DNA from: Enterococcus gilvus ATCC BAA-350
Lineage (GTDB): Bacteria > Bacillota > Bacilli > Lactobacillales > Enterococcaceae
NCBI RefSeq assembly: GCF_000407545.1
Contig: NZ_ASWH01000001.1
Span: 667,501-731,500, forward strand
Reading direction: 5' to 3'
Length of the DNA: 64,000 nucleotides
This document shows positions 7,062-17,195 of this stretch, piece after piece. The notes beneath the pieces are model-generated. The model did no database searches. It had not been told where the DNA came from and saw nothing but the letters and a program-made list of their open reading frames with translations. Numbering within the stretch: the first letter of the stretch is position 1; every line of letters starts with the position of its first letter. Both the position numbers and the translations under genes were made by a program.

Positions 7062-8446
7062 TAGGAAAAAAAGCATCACGTACAGGATCAACAATGATCG
7101 CGAGAAATTGCGATACCGAGGCACCGATCCAGCCAGTGAAGTTTGTTCAAGTAGAGGAAAATGCGGTTACTAGCGGAACCTTCCACTCTGTGATCACTCA
7201 TTTTTCTGAAGCGTATCCTGAGCAGGCGTTGGGCTATCAAATGATCCCATTTGTTGAACAAGAAACGCTAGGCATTTTTGGCGAGGCAGGAATCAATTCA
7301 TTGAATGTTGCCATGAGCTCGACAGAAAGTATTTTCGGCAATCCCTTCGTATTGGCTGCCGATCCATTTACAGAGGAAGGCTTAGGAGAAGATGCACTGT
7401 TAACGATGGTGCTCCCTTATATCACTTCCGCAAGAGAAGGCGTTGAATACGTCGGGAAACTCATCGAAAAGCACGGTTCCCACGAAGGAAACGGGATCAT
7501 CTTCAGCGACAAGGACGACATCTGGTATATGGAGATTCCTTGCGGGCATCATTGGGTCGCACAACGTATCCCTGATGACCATTGCGCAGTCATCGCGAAC
7601 CAATCGATCATTGAAACGGTAGATTTTGAAGACGAGGCGAATTTCATGCATTCAGCAAACATTCGCACCTTCGTAGAGACCCACGCGCTGAACCCTGAAG
7701 ACGACACCTTCAATTTCAGACAGATCTTTGGGACGAGCAATTTGCAGGATCGCAAGTACAATACCGCCAGAGTATGGTATGGACAGAAAATTTTAGGCAA
7801 AGAGAATGCCAGTCCGACAGCCGATGATATGCCATTTACATTCGAACCGGCTCATCGATTAACAGTGGATGATGTCGGTCGTGTTCTAAGCTCTCACTTC
7901 GATGAAACGATCTATGACCCATTCAGTAAAGGCGACGAGCAGGCGGCACACGCTTTCCGACCTATTTCGATGAATCGTACCGCTGAATCTCATATCCTGG
8001 AAATTCGAAACAATGTAGACCCTGAGTTCGCCGCATTGTTTTGGTTGAACAGCGGACCTACAGCATTTAATCCCTATGTTCCTTTTTATGCCAACAGTAA
8101 GGATACCTCATCTCTTTACAATGAGACGAGTCTGACCTTTGACAGCAATCAAGCCTACTGGCGCGCACGTTTGCTCGCTGTTTTAGTTGAGAGAGACTAT
8201 GACAAACTTGCCTTCTTGAACTTTGGCTATTTAACGAGTGCGAAAGAACTGGCGCATCAGTTGATTTTAGCCAGCGATCAAGAAGCAGAGAACTATACTG
8301 GCGAGGAACGCAAAGACTTTTTGACTGCGTGCAATGAGAAGCATGCGAAAAAAATGAACCAGCTTGCGTTGGATCATATTGGTGCGTTGGTGGAGCAAGG
8401 CTTGGGCTTATCGGCATTGACCTATGACATTACGAAGGACATTTAA
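7043..8446 (+). CDS. pepD: C69-family dipeptidase
   Basis: The 467-residue N-terminal nucleophile hydrolase begins MCTTVLVGKKAS. Cys2 becomes the catalytic N-terminal nucleophile after methionine removal, as in Lactobacillus PepDA. The segment STMIARNCDTE followed by an F-V-beta core and GIFGEAGINSLNVAMSSTES is typical of peptidase family C69. It cleaves a broad range of dipeptides in the cytoplasm and has no signal peptide. The ATG at 7043 is preceded by AAAGGAAAGAAGG. Two amino-acid permease genes and a lipoprotein gene follow in the same direction with short gaps and no terminator until 12133. This suggests a unit for dipeptide breakdown with amino-acid uptake or exchange. Confidence 0.93.
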   Translation: MCTTVLVGKKASRTGSTMIARNCDTEAPIQPVKFVQVEENAVTSGTFHSVITHFSEAYPEQALGYQMIPFVEQETLGIFGEAGINSLNVAMSSTESIFGNPFVLAADPFTEEGLGEDALLTMVLPYITSAREGVEYVGKLIEKHGSHEGNGIIFSDKDDIWYMEIPCGHHWVAQRIPDDHCAVIANQSIIETVDFEDEANFMHSANIRTFVETHALNPEDDTFNFRQIFGTSNLQDRKYNTARVWYGQKILGKENASPTADDMPFTFEPAHRLTVDDVGRVLSSHFDETIYDPFSKGDEQAAHAFRPISMNRTAESHILEIRNNVDPEFAALFWLNSGPTAFNPYVPFYANSKDTSSLYNETSLTFDSNQAYWRARLLAVLVERDYDKLAFLNFGYLTSAKELAHQLILASDQEAENYTGEERKDFLTACNEKHAKKMNQLALDHIGALVEQGLGLSALTYDITKDI

Positions 8447-8472
8447 AATGGACAGAAAGGAGTTGAACAGCA

Positions 8473-9960
8473 ATGGAACACAATCATGGGGCCATTCAAA
8501 AGGGAACCACAGCACCCAATGCGACCGTTTCTGATGGCACTACTGGAAAAAAGACACTCTCTAAAATTACTTTGACGACGTTTATCGGGCTGACCTTTGC
8601 CTTGGTCGCGGGGCCTTATTATTCTACCTTGACGGCGACCGGCTGGAATATGTTTTTATACATGGCGATCGCCACGATCGGCTTTGCCCTTCCTATCGCA
8701 CTGATTTCAGGCGAATTTGGAACGACCTTCCCTGGAAGAGGGGGCCCAGAGCTTTGGGTCAAAAATACGCTCGGTCCTAAATGGGGCTTTGTCACCTCCT
8801 GGCTGATCTGGATGTCGATGATTCCCGCGATGCTGGTGGTGGGTACAGGCTTTGCGCCAACCGTTGCTCTGCTGATCGGGAAGAAAGAATTGGTCGAAAA
8901 CCCGATCTATACCTTGGGCGTCATTTTGGTCTTGGTTTGGACCATGACGCTATTGAATCTAAAATTCGATATGGCAAAAATCAATGGGAAATTCGGCATA
9001 TGGCTTGGTTTTTACATCCCAGTGGTCATGCTATTCGGGCTCGGATTGTACACATTCATCAAATTCGGCTTTAATGCCGACAGTATCTTAGGTAGCTTTG
9101 AACCGTCTAAGTTAGTACCTAAGTCGCTGACTAGCGGCTCAGGAATGTACTTCAGCGGAGTTATATTTATCTTTTTAGGGATCGAGATGTCCTCTGTATT
9201 TATTACGCGGTTAAGAAAACCGTCGGGTCAATACGCAAAAGGCGTCATCATTGCACTGGTCCTTTTAGCGATTCTCTCATTGTGTAACGCCTTCTTTGTG
9301 GCAAATGTGATTCCTAAGGGAGATATCCAGTTGAACAACACGGTCCAACCGTTGCAAATTTTTGCGGAACGTCTAGGCTTGCCTTACATTCTCGTCCAAT
9401 TGTTCTGTTTAATGTCGATCATCAGTGTGTTGACGAATATGTCTACTTGGTTCGTCAGTGCCTCTAAAACCATGACACAAAGTGCGCTGAATGGTGATTT
9501 TCCACCTAAATTGAAATTTTGGAAAACCAATAAATTCAATGCGTGCCCGTCGCTATTGATCGTGCAAGCAGCAGCGATCTCACTATTGTCGGTCGCCTAC
9601 GCTGTGATCCCCGGGATCAATACAGTCTTTATCATCATCACCAACAGCGGGACCGTCTTGTATTGTCTGGCCTACAGCTTGATGACGATTGGCTATATCA
9701 GCATGAGACGACAGGATAAAAATCAAGACCATCCTTTCCGTGTCGGGAAAAAAGGCAATCATTTGGCTTACATGGTGTCCTTTTTACTTCTAGCAACCAT
9801 TGTTTTTGCGCTTGTTATCACGTTTATGAACAATAGCTTGCTGAATCTAGTATTTGTAGTGATCTTTACGGGCATCTTCTTCATGGTTCCTTTGTTCATT
9901 TATCGAAACAGGAAAGAAAGCTGGAAAATGCCCTCCAGCCAAAAGGAAACAAAAAGTTAA
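8473..9960 (+). CDS. APC-superfamily amino-acid permease/antiporter (GadC-like branch)
   Basis: The 495-residue integral membrane protein has about 12 predicted helices. After a polar 30-residue N-terminal tail it shows the first-helix pattern ITLTTFIGLTFALVAGPYYS and the conserved GEFGTTFPGRGGPELWVKNTLG loop typical of glutamate:GABA-antiporter-like APC transporters. The substrate cannot be read from sequence. It starts 26 bases after the dipeptidase stop with AAAGGAG upstream, so it is co-transcribed. The tail after the last helix is short and basic. It is probably involved in amino-acid uptake or product exchange for the dipeptidase next to it. Confidence 0.88.
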   Translation: MEHNHGAIQKGTTAPNATVSDGTTGKKTLSKITLTTFIGLTFALVAGPYYSTLTATGWNMFLYMAIATIGFALPIALISGEFGTTFPGRGGPELWVKNTLGPKWGFVTSWLIWMSMIPAMLVVGTGFAPTVALLIGKKELVENPIYTLGVILVLVWTMTLLNLKFDMAKINGKFGIWLGFYIPVVMLFGLGLYTFIKFGFNADSILGSFEPSKLVPKSLTSGSGMYFSGVIFIFLGIEMSSVFITRLRKPSGQYAKGVIIALVLLAILSLCNAFFVANVIPKGDIQLNNTVQPLQIFAERLGLPYILVQLFCLMSIISVLTNMSTWFVSASKTMTQSALNGDFPPKLKFWKTNKFNACPSLLIVQAAAISLLSVAYAVIPGINTVFIIITNSGTVLYCLAYSLMTIGYISMRRQDKNQDHPFRVGKKGNHLAYMVSFLLLATIVFALVITFMNNSLLNLVFVVIFTGIFFMVPLFIYRNRKESWKMPSSQKETKS

Positions 9961-9964
9961 CGCC

Positions 9965-10008
9965 AGAATGAGCGCTTTAGAAATTGTAAAACACAAAGCG
10001 CTCGTTCT
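9965..10008 (+). other. Long intercistronic hairpin between two permease genes
   Basis: AGAATGAGCGCTTT (9965-9978) pairs with AAAGCGCTCGTTCT (9995-10008) through 13 Watson-Crick pairs and one G-T pair around a 16-base loop. No T run follows, and the next gene starts 20 bases later with its own GGAGG. It is therefore more likely an RNA stability/processing element, or a weak attenuator, than a full terminator. Confidence 0.6.
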
Positions 10009-10028
10009 TATAGATTGGAGGATTTAAA

Positions 10029-11384
10029 ATGGCGACAACAAATAGTCCGCTCGCAAAGAGCAGCGGCACAGCGGCGGCCACGAGCAAAAGCAAATTGTCT
10101 TTTCTATCGATCTACTTTCTAGGAATCAATGCGATCGTTGGCTCAGGAGCATTTCTTTTGCCGCAAGAGATATACCAACGAGTGGGCGTGATGAGTGTCT
10201 TAGTCATCCTGTGTGCGGCAATGACAGTCAGCATGATCGCCTTATGTTATGCCGATCTATCCAGCCGATTTTCTGGCTCAGGGGCAGCATGGCTTTACTC
10301 GTATAATGCATTCGGTAAATTTACCGGCTTTCAAATCGGCTTGTTTTCATGGTTCTTAGGTTGTTTGACCTTGTCCGCGGAATCTGTAGCCTTGCTTAGA
10401 ACACTGAAAAATCTCTTTCCGCAATTGGATAATGGGATCGTAAAAATTTTGTTTCCGGTCACGTTGATCACGATACTGGCGATCATTAATTTATTTGGTA
10501 CGTCGCTCGTCAAATTCATCAACGGGATCTCATCCGTCTTCAAAATTTTTATTGTTCTATTCTTCATAGTTTTAGGAGCATTTTTCATGCATAAAACAAA
10601 CTTCACACCGATCGTACCAAGCACAGTTACAAATACGAAAAGCTTTGTCGGTCATTTCGGGTCCGCATTTAGTGTTGTTTTTTATATGTTCAGCGGGTTT
10701 TCATTTATACCTGTTGCAGCAGCGCAAATGAACAATCCCGAAAAAAATATTCCTAAAGCATTGATTTATGTGATGGCGAGTGTCACCGTCTTGTACACAC
10801 TCGTTCAAACGATCGCTATCGGAATCTTAGGGACAACGATCGTGAAGTACGATGTCCCGATTGCAGAAGCAATGAAGATCGGTGTCGGTCATTGGGCCTA
10901 TGCCATCATCATCTTAGGGATGATCCTGTCGATCTTTGGTGTCGCCTTCGCTGTATCCTTCAGCACACCGGCACTGGCTGCGTCATTAGCAGAAGAGCAC
11001 CATTTATTGCCAAGTTCTATTGGAAAGAAAAATAAATACGGTGCCCCTTATGTGGCAGTGATCGTAACATCCGTGATCAGTATTTTTGCAACACAATGCA
11101 GCTATATCTTCTTAGTATCCTGCATCGTGTTAGCATCATTTATCCAATATGTACCATCGATTCTAGCGGTCATCAAATTCAAGAAGACGAAACAATTTCC
11201 AAATAATGGCTTCAGCCTAAAGGGCGGCTATGTCGTTCCTATTTTGGCCTTGGTCATCTCAATGTATTTATTGACGAATTTTAACTTAAAAGTTCTATTA
11301 GTGATGTTGGCCGTATTCATACTAGGTGTCATTATCTATGTCACAAAAATCAAAGGCGCTGAGAACGAACAAGCAGCCAATTAA
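10029..11384 (+). CDS. APC-family amino-acid permease
   Basis: The 451-residue membrane protein has about 12 helices. The first helix carries the APC signature FLGINAIVGSGAFLLPQEI (GSG substrate backbone-binding loop), followed by YADLSSRFSGSGAAWLYSYNAFG, typical of AdiC/YbaT-like members. The N-terminal 25 residues are polar (Ser/Ala/Thr-rich). Substrate is not predictable. It lies downstream of another APC gene, separated by a stable hairpin, and upstream of a lipoprotein gene. Two permeases of different APC branches beside a dipeptidase suggest paired uptake and efflux. Confidence 0.88.
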   Translation: MATTNSPLAKSSGTAAATSKSKLSFLSIYFLGINAIVGSGAFLLPQEIYQRVGVMSVLVILCAAMTVSMIALCYADLSSRFSGSGAAWLYSYNAFGKFTGFQIGLFSWFLGCLTLSAESVALLRTLKNLFPQLDNGIVKILFPVTLITILAIINLFGTSLVKFINGISSVFKIFIVLFFIVLGAFFMHKTNFTPIVPSTVTNTKSFVGHFGSAFSVVFYMFSGFSFIPVAAAQMNNPEKNIPKALIYVMASVTVLYTLVQTIAIGILGTTIVKYDVPIAEAMKIGVGHWAYAIIILGMILSIFGVAFAVSFSTPALAASLAEEHHLLPSSIGKKNKYGAPYVAVIVTSVISIFATQCSYIFLVSCIVLASFIQYVPSILAVIKFKKTKQFPNNGFSLKGGYVVPILALVISMYLLTNFNLKVLLVMLAVFILGVIIYVTKIKGAENEQAAN

Positions 11385-11445
11385 AAAAGCACGTAACCAC
11401 AAAAAAATATCATTTAAAAAAAATGAATAGAGGAGAATGATTAAC

Positions 11446-12105
11446 ATGAAAGCAACGAAACAATTAGGATTAGCAGCAGCAACTTTAGGAATGATCGTAT
11501 TATTAGGAGCCTGCGGGCGAACAGAAGAAAGCGGCACGATCGTCGGCGGTTCCGGCTCAGAGGAAGTCTACACTGATTCTTCAGGCGACGAGGCAGTCGT
11601 CGGGGAAGAGACGTTAAAAGATGACGGCTACTTCAAACAAGTCGTAACAGAAGGGATCGATCCAAAGGTAAAGGATATCGTGTCCTATGATACACAGTTC
11701 AGCAATTCAGATTGGGACAAGATCACCTTCGATGTCGACCATGCGAAAATAGTCACGGTCAAAGACTTTAAAGATGAAAAAGGAGATACCTATAAAACCT
11801 TGCTCTCCTTGAAGTATAAATTAGACATTGAAGATACCTCGGACAAATACATCATGCCTGATAAAGCGGAAGTTGAATTAGCAGATGGCAAAAAAGTCAG
11901 CGCCGATTTCTTTATGGATATTTTCGATGACGAATTCTCAACGACAGATGCCCACAAAGATGGCTTCATTCACTTCAAGATCAAAGACGAAGAAAAAATC
12001 AGGGAAATCAAAGCTGTGGATGTGACATTCCGTGCAAAAACAGATAACAACCACGAAACGACTCATACGTATAAAATTGATTTCCCATTAGAAGCAGAAG
12101 AATAA
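11446..12105 (+). CDS. Lipoprotein of unknown function, beta-rich extracellular domain
   Basis: The 219-residue protein has a lipoprotein signal peptide with lipobox LGAC; Cys23 is the lipidation site. It is followed by a Gly/Ser/Glu-rich spacer (about 25-55). The acidic domain alternates charged and hydrophobic residues (IVTVKDFKDEKGD, LLSLKYKLDIED, VDVTFRAKT), suggesting an immunoglobulin-like or DUF4352-type beta sandwich. An earlier ATG at 11437 is one base from the GAGGAG ribosome binding site, so 11446 is the better start. It ends the dipeptidase-permease cluster just before a strong terminator. Function unknown; it could be a surface accessory to the permeases, which is inference from position only. 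Confidence 0.85.
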   Translation: MKATKQLGLAAATLGMIVLLGACGRTEESGTIVGGSGSEEVYTDSSGDEAVVGEETLKDDGYFKQVVTEGIDPKVKDIVSYDTQFSNSDWDKITFDVDHAKIVTVKDFKDEKGDTYKTLLSLKYKLDIEDTSDKYIMPDKAEVELADGKKVSADFFMDIFDDEFSTTDAHKDGFIHFKIKDEEKIREIKAVDVTFRAKTDNNHETTHTYKIDFPLEAEE

Positions 12106-12132
12106 GCAGGTAAGCATCAATTAAATCGAGTC

Positions 12133-12169
12133 AAAACAAAAAGCCGTTGGTTCAGCGGCTTTTTGTTTT
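12133..12169 (+). terminator. Terminator of the dipeptidase-permease-lipoprotein cluster
   Basis: A 14-bp perfect stem (12133-12146 with 12156-12169) has GC-rich AGCCG/CGGCT at the tip and an A-tract and T-tract at the base. It is active in either direction. Confidence 0.9.
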
Positions 12170-12330
12170 GGGCTTCATTTCGAACCAACTGGTATTAGAT
12201 TTTCTCGCATAATTTCTATGAGCAGAAAAAAGAAGCCGCTTCTATTGATTGATTCCTAAAAATAGGTACCCTGCTAATCGTTGGTATAAAGGGGTTTTTA
12301 ATTTTACGAATGATAAATCGATTATTATTG

Positions 12331-12360
12331 TTGACAGACCTAAAAAAACCACCTTACTAT
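12331..12360 (+). promoter_or_regulatory. Sigma-A promoter of the GntR-agaS-lacD-lacC operon
   Basis: A consensus -35 TTGACA (12331-12336) and a -10 TACTAT (12355-12360) are separated by 18 bases. The expected start is near 12367, directly next to the TGGTTATAACCA palindrome. Confidence 0.7.
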
Positions 12361-12367
12361 TGGTTTG

Positions 12368-12379
12368 TGGTTATAACCA
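12368..12379. promoter_or_regulatory. Palindromic operator of a GntR/UTRA regulator
   Basis: TGGTTATAACCA is a perfect 12-bp palindrome at the expected transcription start. It matches the TGGTnTAnACCA pattern known for HutC/AgaR/NagR-type GntR regulators. It precedes a GntR gene, suggesting autoregulation of the whole operon. Confidence 0.65.
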
Positions 12380-12399
12380 GTTGCGAAGAGGAGAATCCC

Positions 12400-13131
12400 A
12401 TGGAAAATTCTTTTAAAAACAAAGCTTTGTACTATCAACTCGTAGATCTATTAAAAGAGCGGATGGAGGCCAGCATGATCCCTCATGACAAGCTGCCTTC
12501 AGAACGAGAATTGACAGCACACTACGGTGTCAGTCGGACGACGGTCCGTTTGGCTCTGCAAGAGCTAGAACGCACCGGATTTATTTATCGACGTCATGGA
12601 AAAGGGACCTTTGTTTCTGACATCAGAAAAGACGCAGCCGACTTAGCGGGCGCCTACAGCTTTACGGAACAGATGAAAAGCTTAGGGAGAAATCCTGAGA
12701 CGAGAATCTTATCCTTTGAAAAGATCGAAGCAGATAAGTTCATTGCGCAGCATCTCAATCTTTCCTTAGGAGAGGCCGTTTTTAAGTTGAGTCGTTTACG
12801 AATCGCAGACCGTGAGCCGTTAATGATCGAAGATACCTATTTACCAGTCAAATTCTTTTTAGCATTAGACGATTCACTTTTGCGCAGCAAGCCTTTGTAC
12901 GATCTTTTTTCAGAAGATTTTGATCAGACGGTCCGTCTGGCGGATGAAGAATTGTACGCCAGTCTTGCTTCAAAGGAGGATGCAAAACAATTGATGATCC
13001 CTGTAGGCGCACCTGTCCTGCATTTAGCCCGACAGACCTACAATATGAAAAATGAACGTATTGAATTCACACTGAGTGTTGCCCGTGCGGATCAATTCCA
13101 TTATCAGATCCGCCATATTCGAAAGAGTTAG
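12400..13131 (+). CDS. GntR-family (HutC/UTRA) regulator of amino-sugar use
   Basis: The 243-residue protein has an N-terminal winged helix (YYQLVDLLKERMEAS to ERTGFIYRRHGKGTFVS, about 6-73) and a C-terminal UTRA effector domain (about 90-235). The winged helix carries the signature KLPSERELTAHYGVSRTTVR. Relatives include NagR/YvoA and AgaR-type repressors sensing amino-sugar phosphates. The ATG at 12400 has GAGGAG upstream; the longer frame from 12310 runs through the promoter and operator and is rejected. It is first in an operon with agaS, lacD and lacC. The operator palindrome on the promoter supports autogenous repression. Confidence 0.92.
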   Translation: MENSFKNKALYYQLVDLLKERMEASMIPHDKLPSERELTAHYGVSRTTVRLALQELERTGFIYRRHGKGTFVSDIRKDAADLAGAYSFTEQMKSLGRNPETRILSFEKIEADKFIAQHLNLSLGEAVFKLSRLRIADREPLMIEDTYLPVKFFLALDDSLLRSKPLYDLFSEDFDQTVRLADEELYASLASKEDAKQLMIPVGAPVLHLARQTYNMKNERIEFTLSVARADQFHYQIRHIRKS

Positions 13132-13145
13132 GAGAGAATGAATCG

Positions 13146-14318
13146 ATGTTTACAGTAGAAAAAGACAAATTGGAACAGATGGGTGCTGAGATCACGACAC
13201 GTGAGATTCGCCAGCAGCCAGAGCTTTGGGAGGAGACCCTTCACCTCTATCAGGAGGCGCAAGCCGCGTTAGAAGAATTTCTTGCCGCAGTAAAAGCAAA
13301 CGCTCAAGGGAAACGAACACGAGTGATCTTCACTGGTGCAGGGACTTCCCAATATGTCGGTGACACCGTGGTTCCATACCTGCGGAAACATGGCAATGTC
13401 CAACACTTCAGCTTTGAAAGCATCGGCACCACCGATATCGTGGCAGAGCCGTTGGAATATTTGATCAAAGAAGAGCCGACGTTGCTTGTGTCCTTTGCCA
13501 GAAGCGGGAACAGTCCTGAAAGCTTGGCGGCTGTTGAAATCGCTGATCAAGTGGTCGATACGATCCATCATTTAGCGATCACCTGTGCCGAAGAAGGAAA
13601 GCTGGCTCAGCTCAGCGAAGAAGCAGAGAACAGCTTCTTATTCTTGATGCCTGAACGCTCAAATGATGACGGCTTCGCCATGACAGGCAGCTTTTCTTGT
13701 ATGACCCTTGGCGCCTTGCTGACCTTTGACCAAACCGCATTATCCGAGAAGCAAACGTATGTCCAAGCCTTGAGCCGCATGGGGAGCGAAGTGATCGCTC
13801 GTGAAGAGGAGCTCGCGACCCTTGTAGGACTCGAGTTCGATCGAATCGTTTACGTTGGTTCTGGAAGTCTCGCTGGTTTGACCCGCGAAGCGCAGTTGAA
13901 AATACTAGAATTGACGGCTGGGAAAATCGCGACTGTTTTTGATTCTTCCATGGGCTTTCGTCATGGACCAAAATCCTTCATCAATGAAAAGACGCTGATG
14001 TTCGGATTTGTGAATAATGATCCCTATACACGCGACTATGACTTGGATGTCTTAGAGGAAGTACACGGAGATGAAATCGCTATCAGTGTATTAGCCATCA
14101 CGCAGCCTGGAGAGCGGAATTTCTCAGGTGACAAATTTGAGTTTGCTTCTGCGGCAGAACGCTTGCCGGATGGTTACCTAGCGTTAGGCTATATCATGGT
14201 GGCCCAGACGGTCGCACTATTGACCTCTGTCAAAGTAGCAAACAAACCGGATACACCATCGCCTACAGGAACTGTGAATCGTGTGGTAAAAGGCGTTACG
14301 ATCCATGAATACAAGTAG
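13146..14318 (+). CDS. agaS: SIS-domain galactosamine-6-phosphate deaminase/isomerase AgaS
   Basis: The 390-residue protein carries two SIS sugar-phosphate isomerase domains. The first has the phosphate-binding FTGAGTSQYVGD and SFARSGNSPES motifs (about residues 62-125); the second begins near IVYVGSGSLAGLTREAQLK and has FRHGPKSFI. This is the AgaS pattern: proteins that deaminate and isomerise galactosamine-6-phosphate to tagatose-6-phosphate in the cytoplasm. It starts 14 bases after the GntR gene and is followed 21 bases later by lacD, so product and next enzyme are encoded together. Function inferred from family plus strongly supportive context. Confidence 0.92.
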   Translation: MFTVEKDKLEQMGAEITTREIRQQPELWEETLHLYQEAQAALEEFLAAVKANAQGKRTRVIFTGAGTSQYVGDTVVPYLRKHGNVQHFSFESIGTTDIVAEPLEYLIKEEPTLLVSFARSGNSPESLAAVEIADQVVDTIHHLAITCAEEGKLAQLSEEAENSFLFLMPERSNDDGFAMTGSFSCMTLGALLTFDQTALSEKQTYVQALSRMGSEVIAREEELATLVGLEFDRIVYVGSGSLAGLTREAQLKILELTAGKIATVFDSSMGFRHGPKSFINEKTLMFGFVNNDPYTRDYDLDVLEEVHGDEIAISVLAITQPGERNFSGDKFEFASAAERLPDGYLALGYIMVAQTVALLTSVKVANKPDTPSPTGTVNRVVKGVTIHEYK

Positions 14319-14339
14319 AGAAGAACGGGGAGGAAAACG

Positions 14340-16309
<1,970 letters not shown>

Positions 16310-16314
16310 ACGGA

Positions 16315-17025
16315 TCAAAGATTTTTAGAAACAAGTTCAATCTTGTAGAAATTCCATTTTTTATAGGACTCGACATACTCTAGAACCTGTTGCGTGTCTT
16401 TCCGTTTTGTTACTCGGATTTGCAGGACGGTCGGTTCATTGGTCGAAATGTGCAGTTTTTCCGCTTCCGCAAGAGGCGTGGGGAATTTGATTTCATTTGT
16501 TTCTGTAAAATCTTCTTCATTCATATGGATGTTGTAATCTAGCTTAAATCGTTGATAGATCGAATTGTAGTAGCTTAAATCTGGAAAATTCGAGTTCACA
16601 TATTGCTCCGGCAGATAGGTCCGCTGATAGATATATGGGACATCCTCGGTATTGCGAAGACGTTCGATACAGTAATAGTAGGCCTTATCCGGCAGCTCCA
16701 GCTTACTCAAAAACCGAGGGTCATTCCCACGTTGGATCGATAAGACCTCGACGTGATCATTGCAGATAGGGAATAGCTCGATATCGGAAAATTCTACTAA
16801 TTTTCCCTTCCGTGCTCGTGAGACGAAAGAGCCGCGACCTTGATGACGAATAATGAATCCGTCCTTAACTAAATCGTTCAACGCACGGATGACGGTGATC
16901 GAACTGACTTTGAACATGTCTGCCAACTCGGCTTCCGTATAAAATTTGTCGCCATTTTCAAATTTTCCAGAAATAATTTGCTGCTTAAGCTCATCTTTTA
17001 TGATTTGATATTTTGGGATTGCCAT
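16315..17025 (-). CDS. Second GntR-family (UTRA) regulator, divergent from bgaC
   Basis: The 236-residue protein has a winged-helix domain (about 1-70, ending with RHQGRGSFVSRAR) and a UTRA ligand domain (about 85-230). It is only distantly similar to the GntR protein at 12400, so it is not a recent duplicate. The ATG at 17025 has TTTGGAGGAATCGT before it. It is transcribed away from the beta-galactosidase/PTS operon with about 170 bases between starts, the usual position for a local regulator. An AT-rich perfect palindrome (TTAATATATTAA, 17150-17161) overlaps the -10 box of the bgaC promoter and is a candidate operator. Confidence 0.9.
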   Translation of the reverse strand: MAIPKYQIIKDELKQQIISGKFENGDKFYTEAELADMFKVSSITVIRALNDLVKDGFIIRHQGRGSFVSRARKGKLVEFSDIELFPICNDHVEVLSIQRGNDPRFLSKLELPDKAYYYCIERLRNTEDVPYIYQRTYLPEQYVNSNFPDLSYYNSIYQRFKLDYNIHMNEEDFTETNEIKFPTPLAEAEKLHISTNEPTVLQIRVTKRKDTQQVLEYVESYKKWNFYKIELVSKNL

Positions 17026-17127
17026 ACGATTCCTCCAAAAAATGAATAGGGACTAAACATTTCATTAAACTCTTTTCATTTCCCTTTATGGGTTGATTTT
17101 AACATATCGTGTAGGATTAGAAACTAT

Positions 17128-17156
17128 TTGACTTTGGATTTAAAATAATTTAATAT
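17128..17156 (+). promoter_or_regulatory. Sigma-A promoter of the bgaC-PTS operon
   Basis: A -35 TTGACT (17128-17133) and a -10 TAATAT (17151-17156) are separated by 17 bases. A palindrome TTAATATATTAA covers the -10 box, and a cre-like site follows directly. Confidence 0.65.
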
Positions 17157-17166
17157 ATTAATATAA

Positions 17167-17180
17167 TAAAAACGCTTTCA
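17167..17180. promoter_or_regulatory. cre site (CcpA operator) at the bgaC transcription start
   Basis: TAAAAACGCTTTCA matches the catabolite-responsive element TGWAARCGYTWNCA at 13 of 14 positions. It begins 10 bases after the -10 box, where CcpA binding normally blocks transcription. This implies glucose repression of the beta-galactosidase and PTS genes. Confidence 0.65.
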
Positions 17181-17195
17181 TTGAGGGGTGAGTTT

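Noticed and set aside
12310..12399. Thirty-residue extension of the first GntR protein
   Set aside because: It covers the promoter and the operator palindrome; the ATG at 12400 has a proper ribosome binding site.
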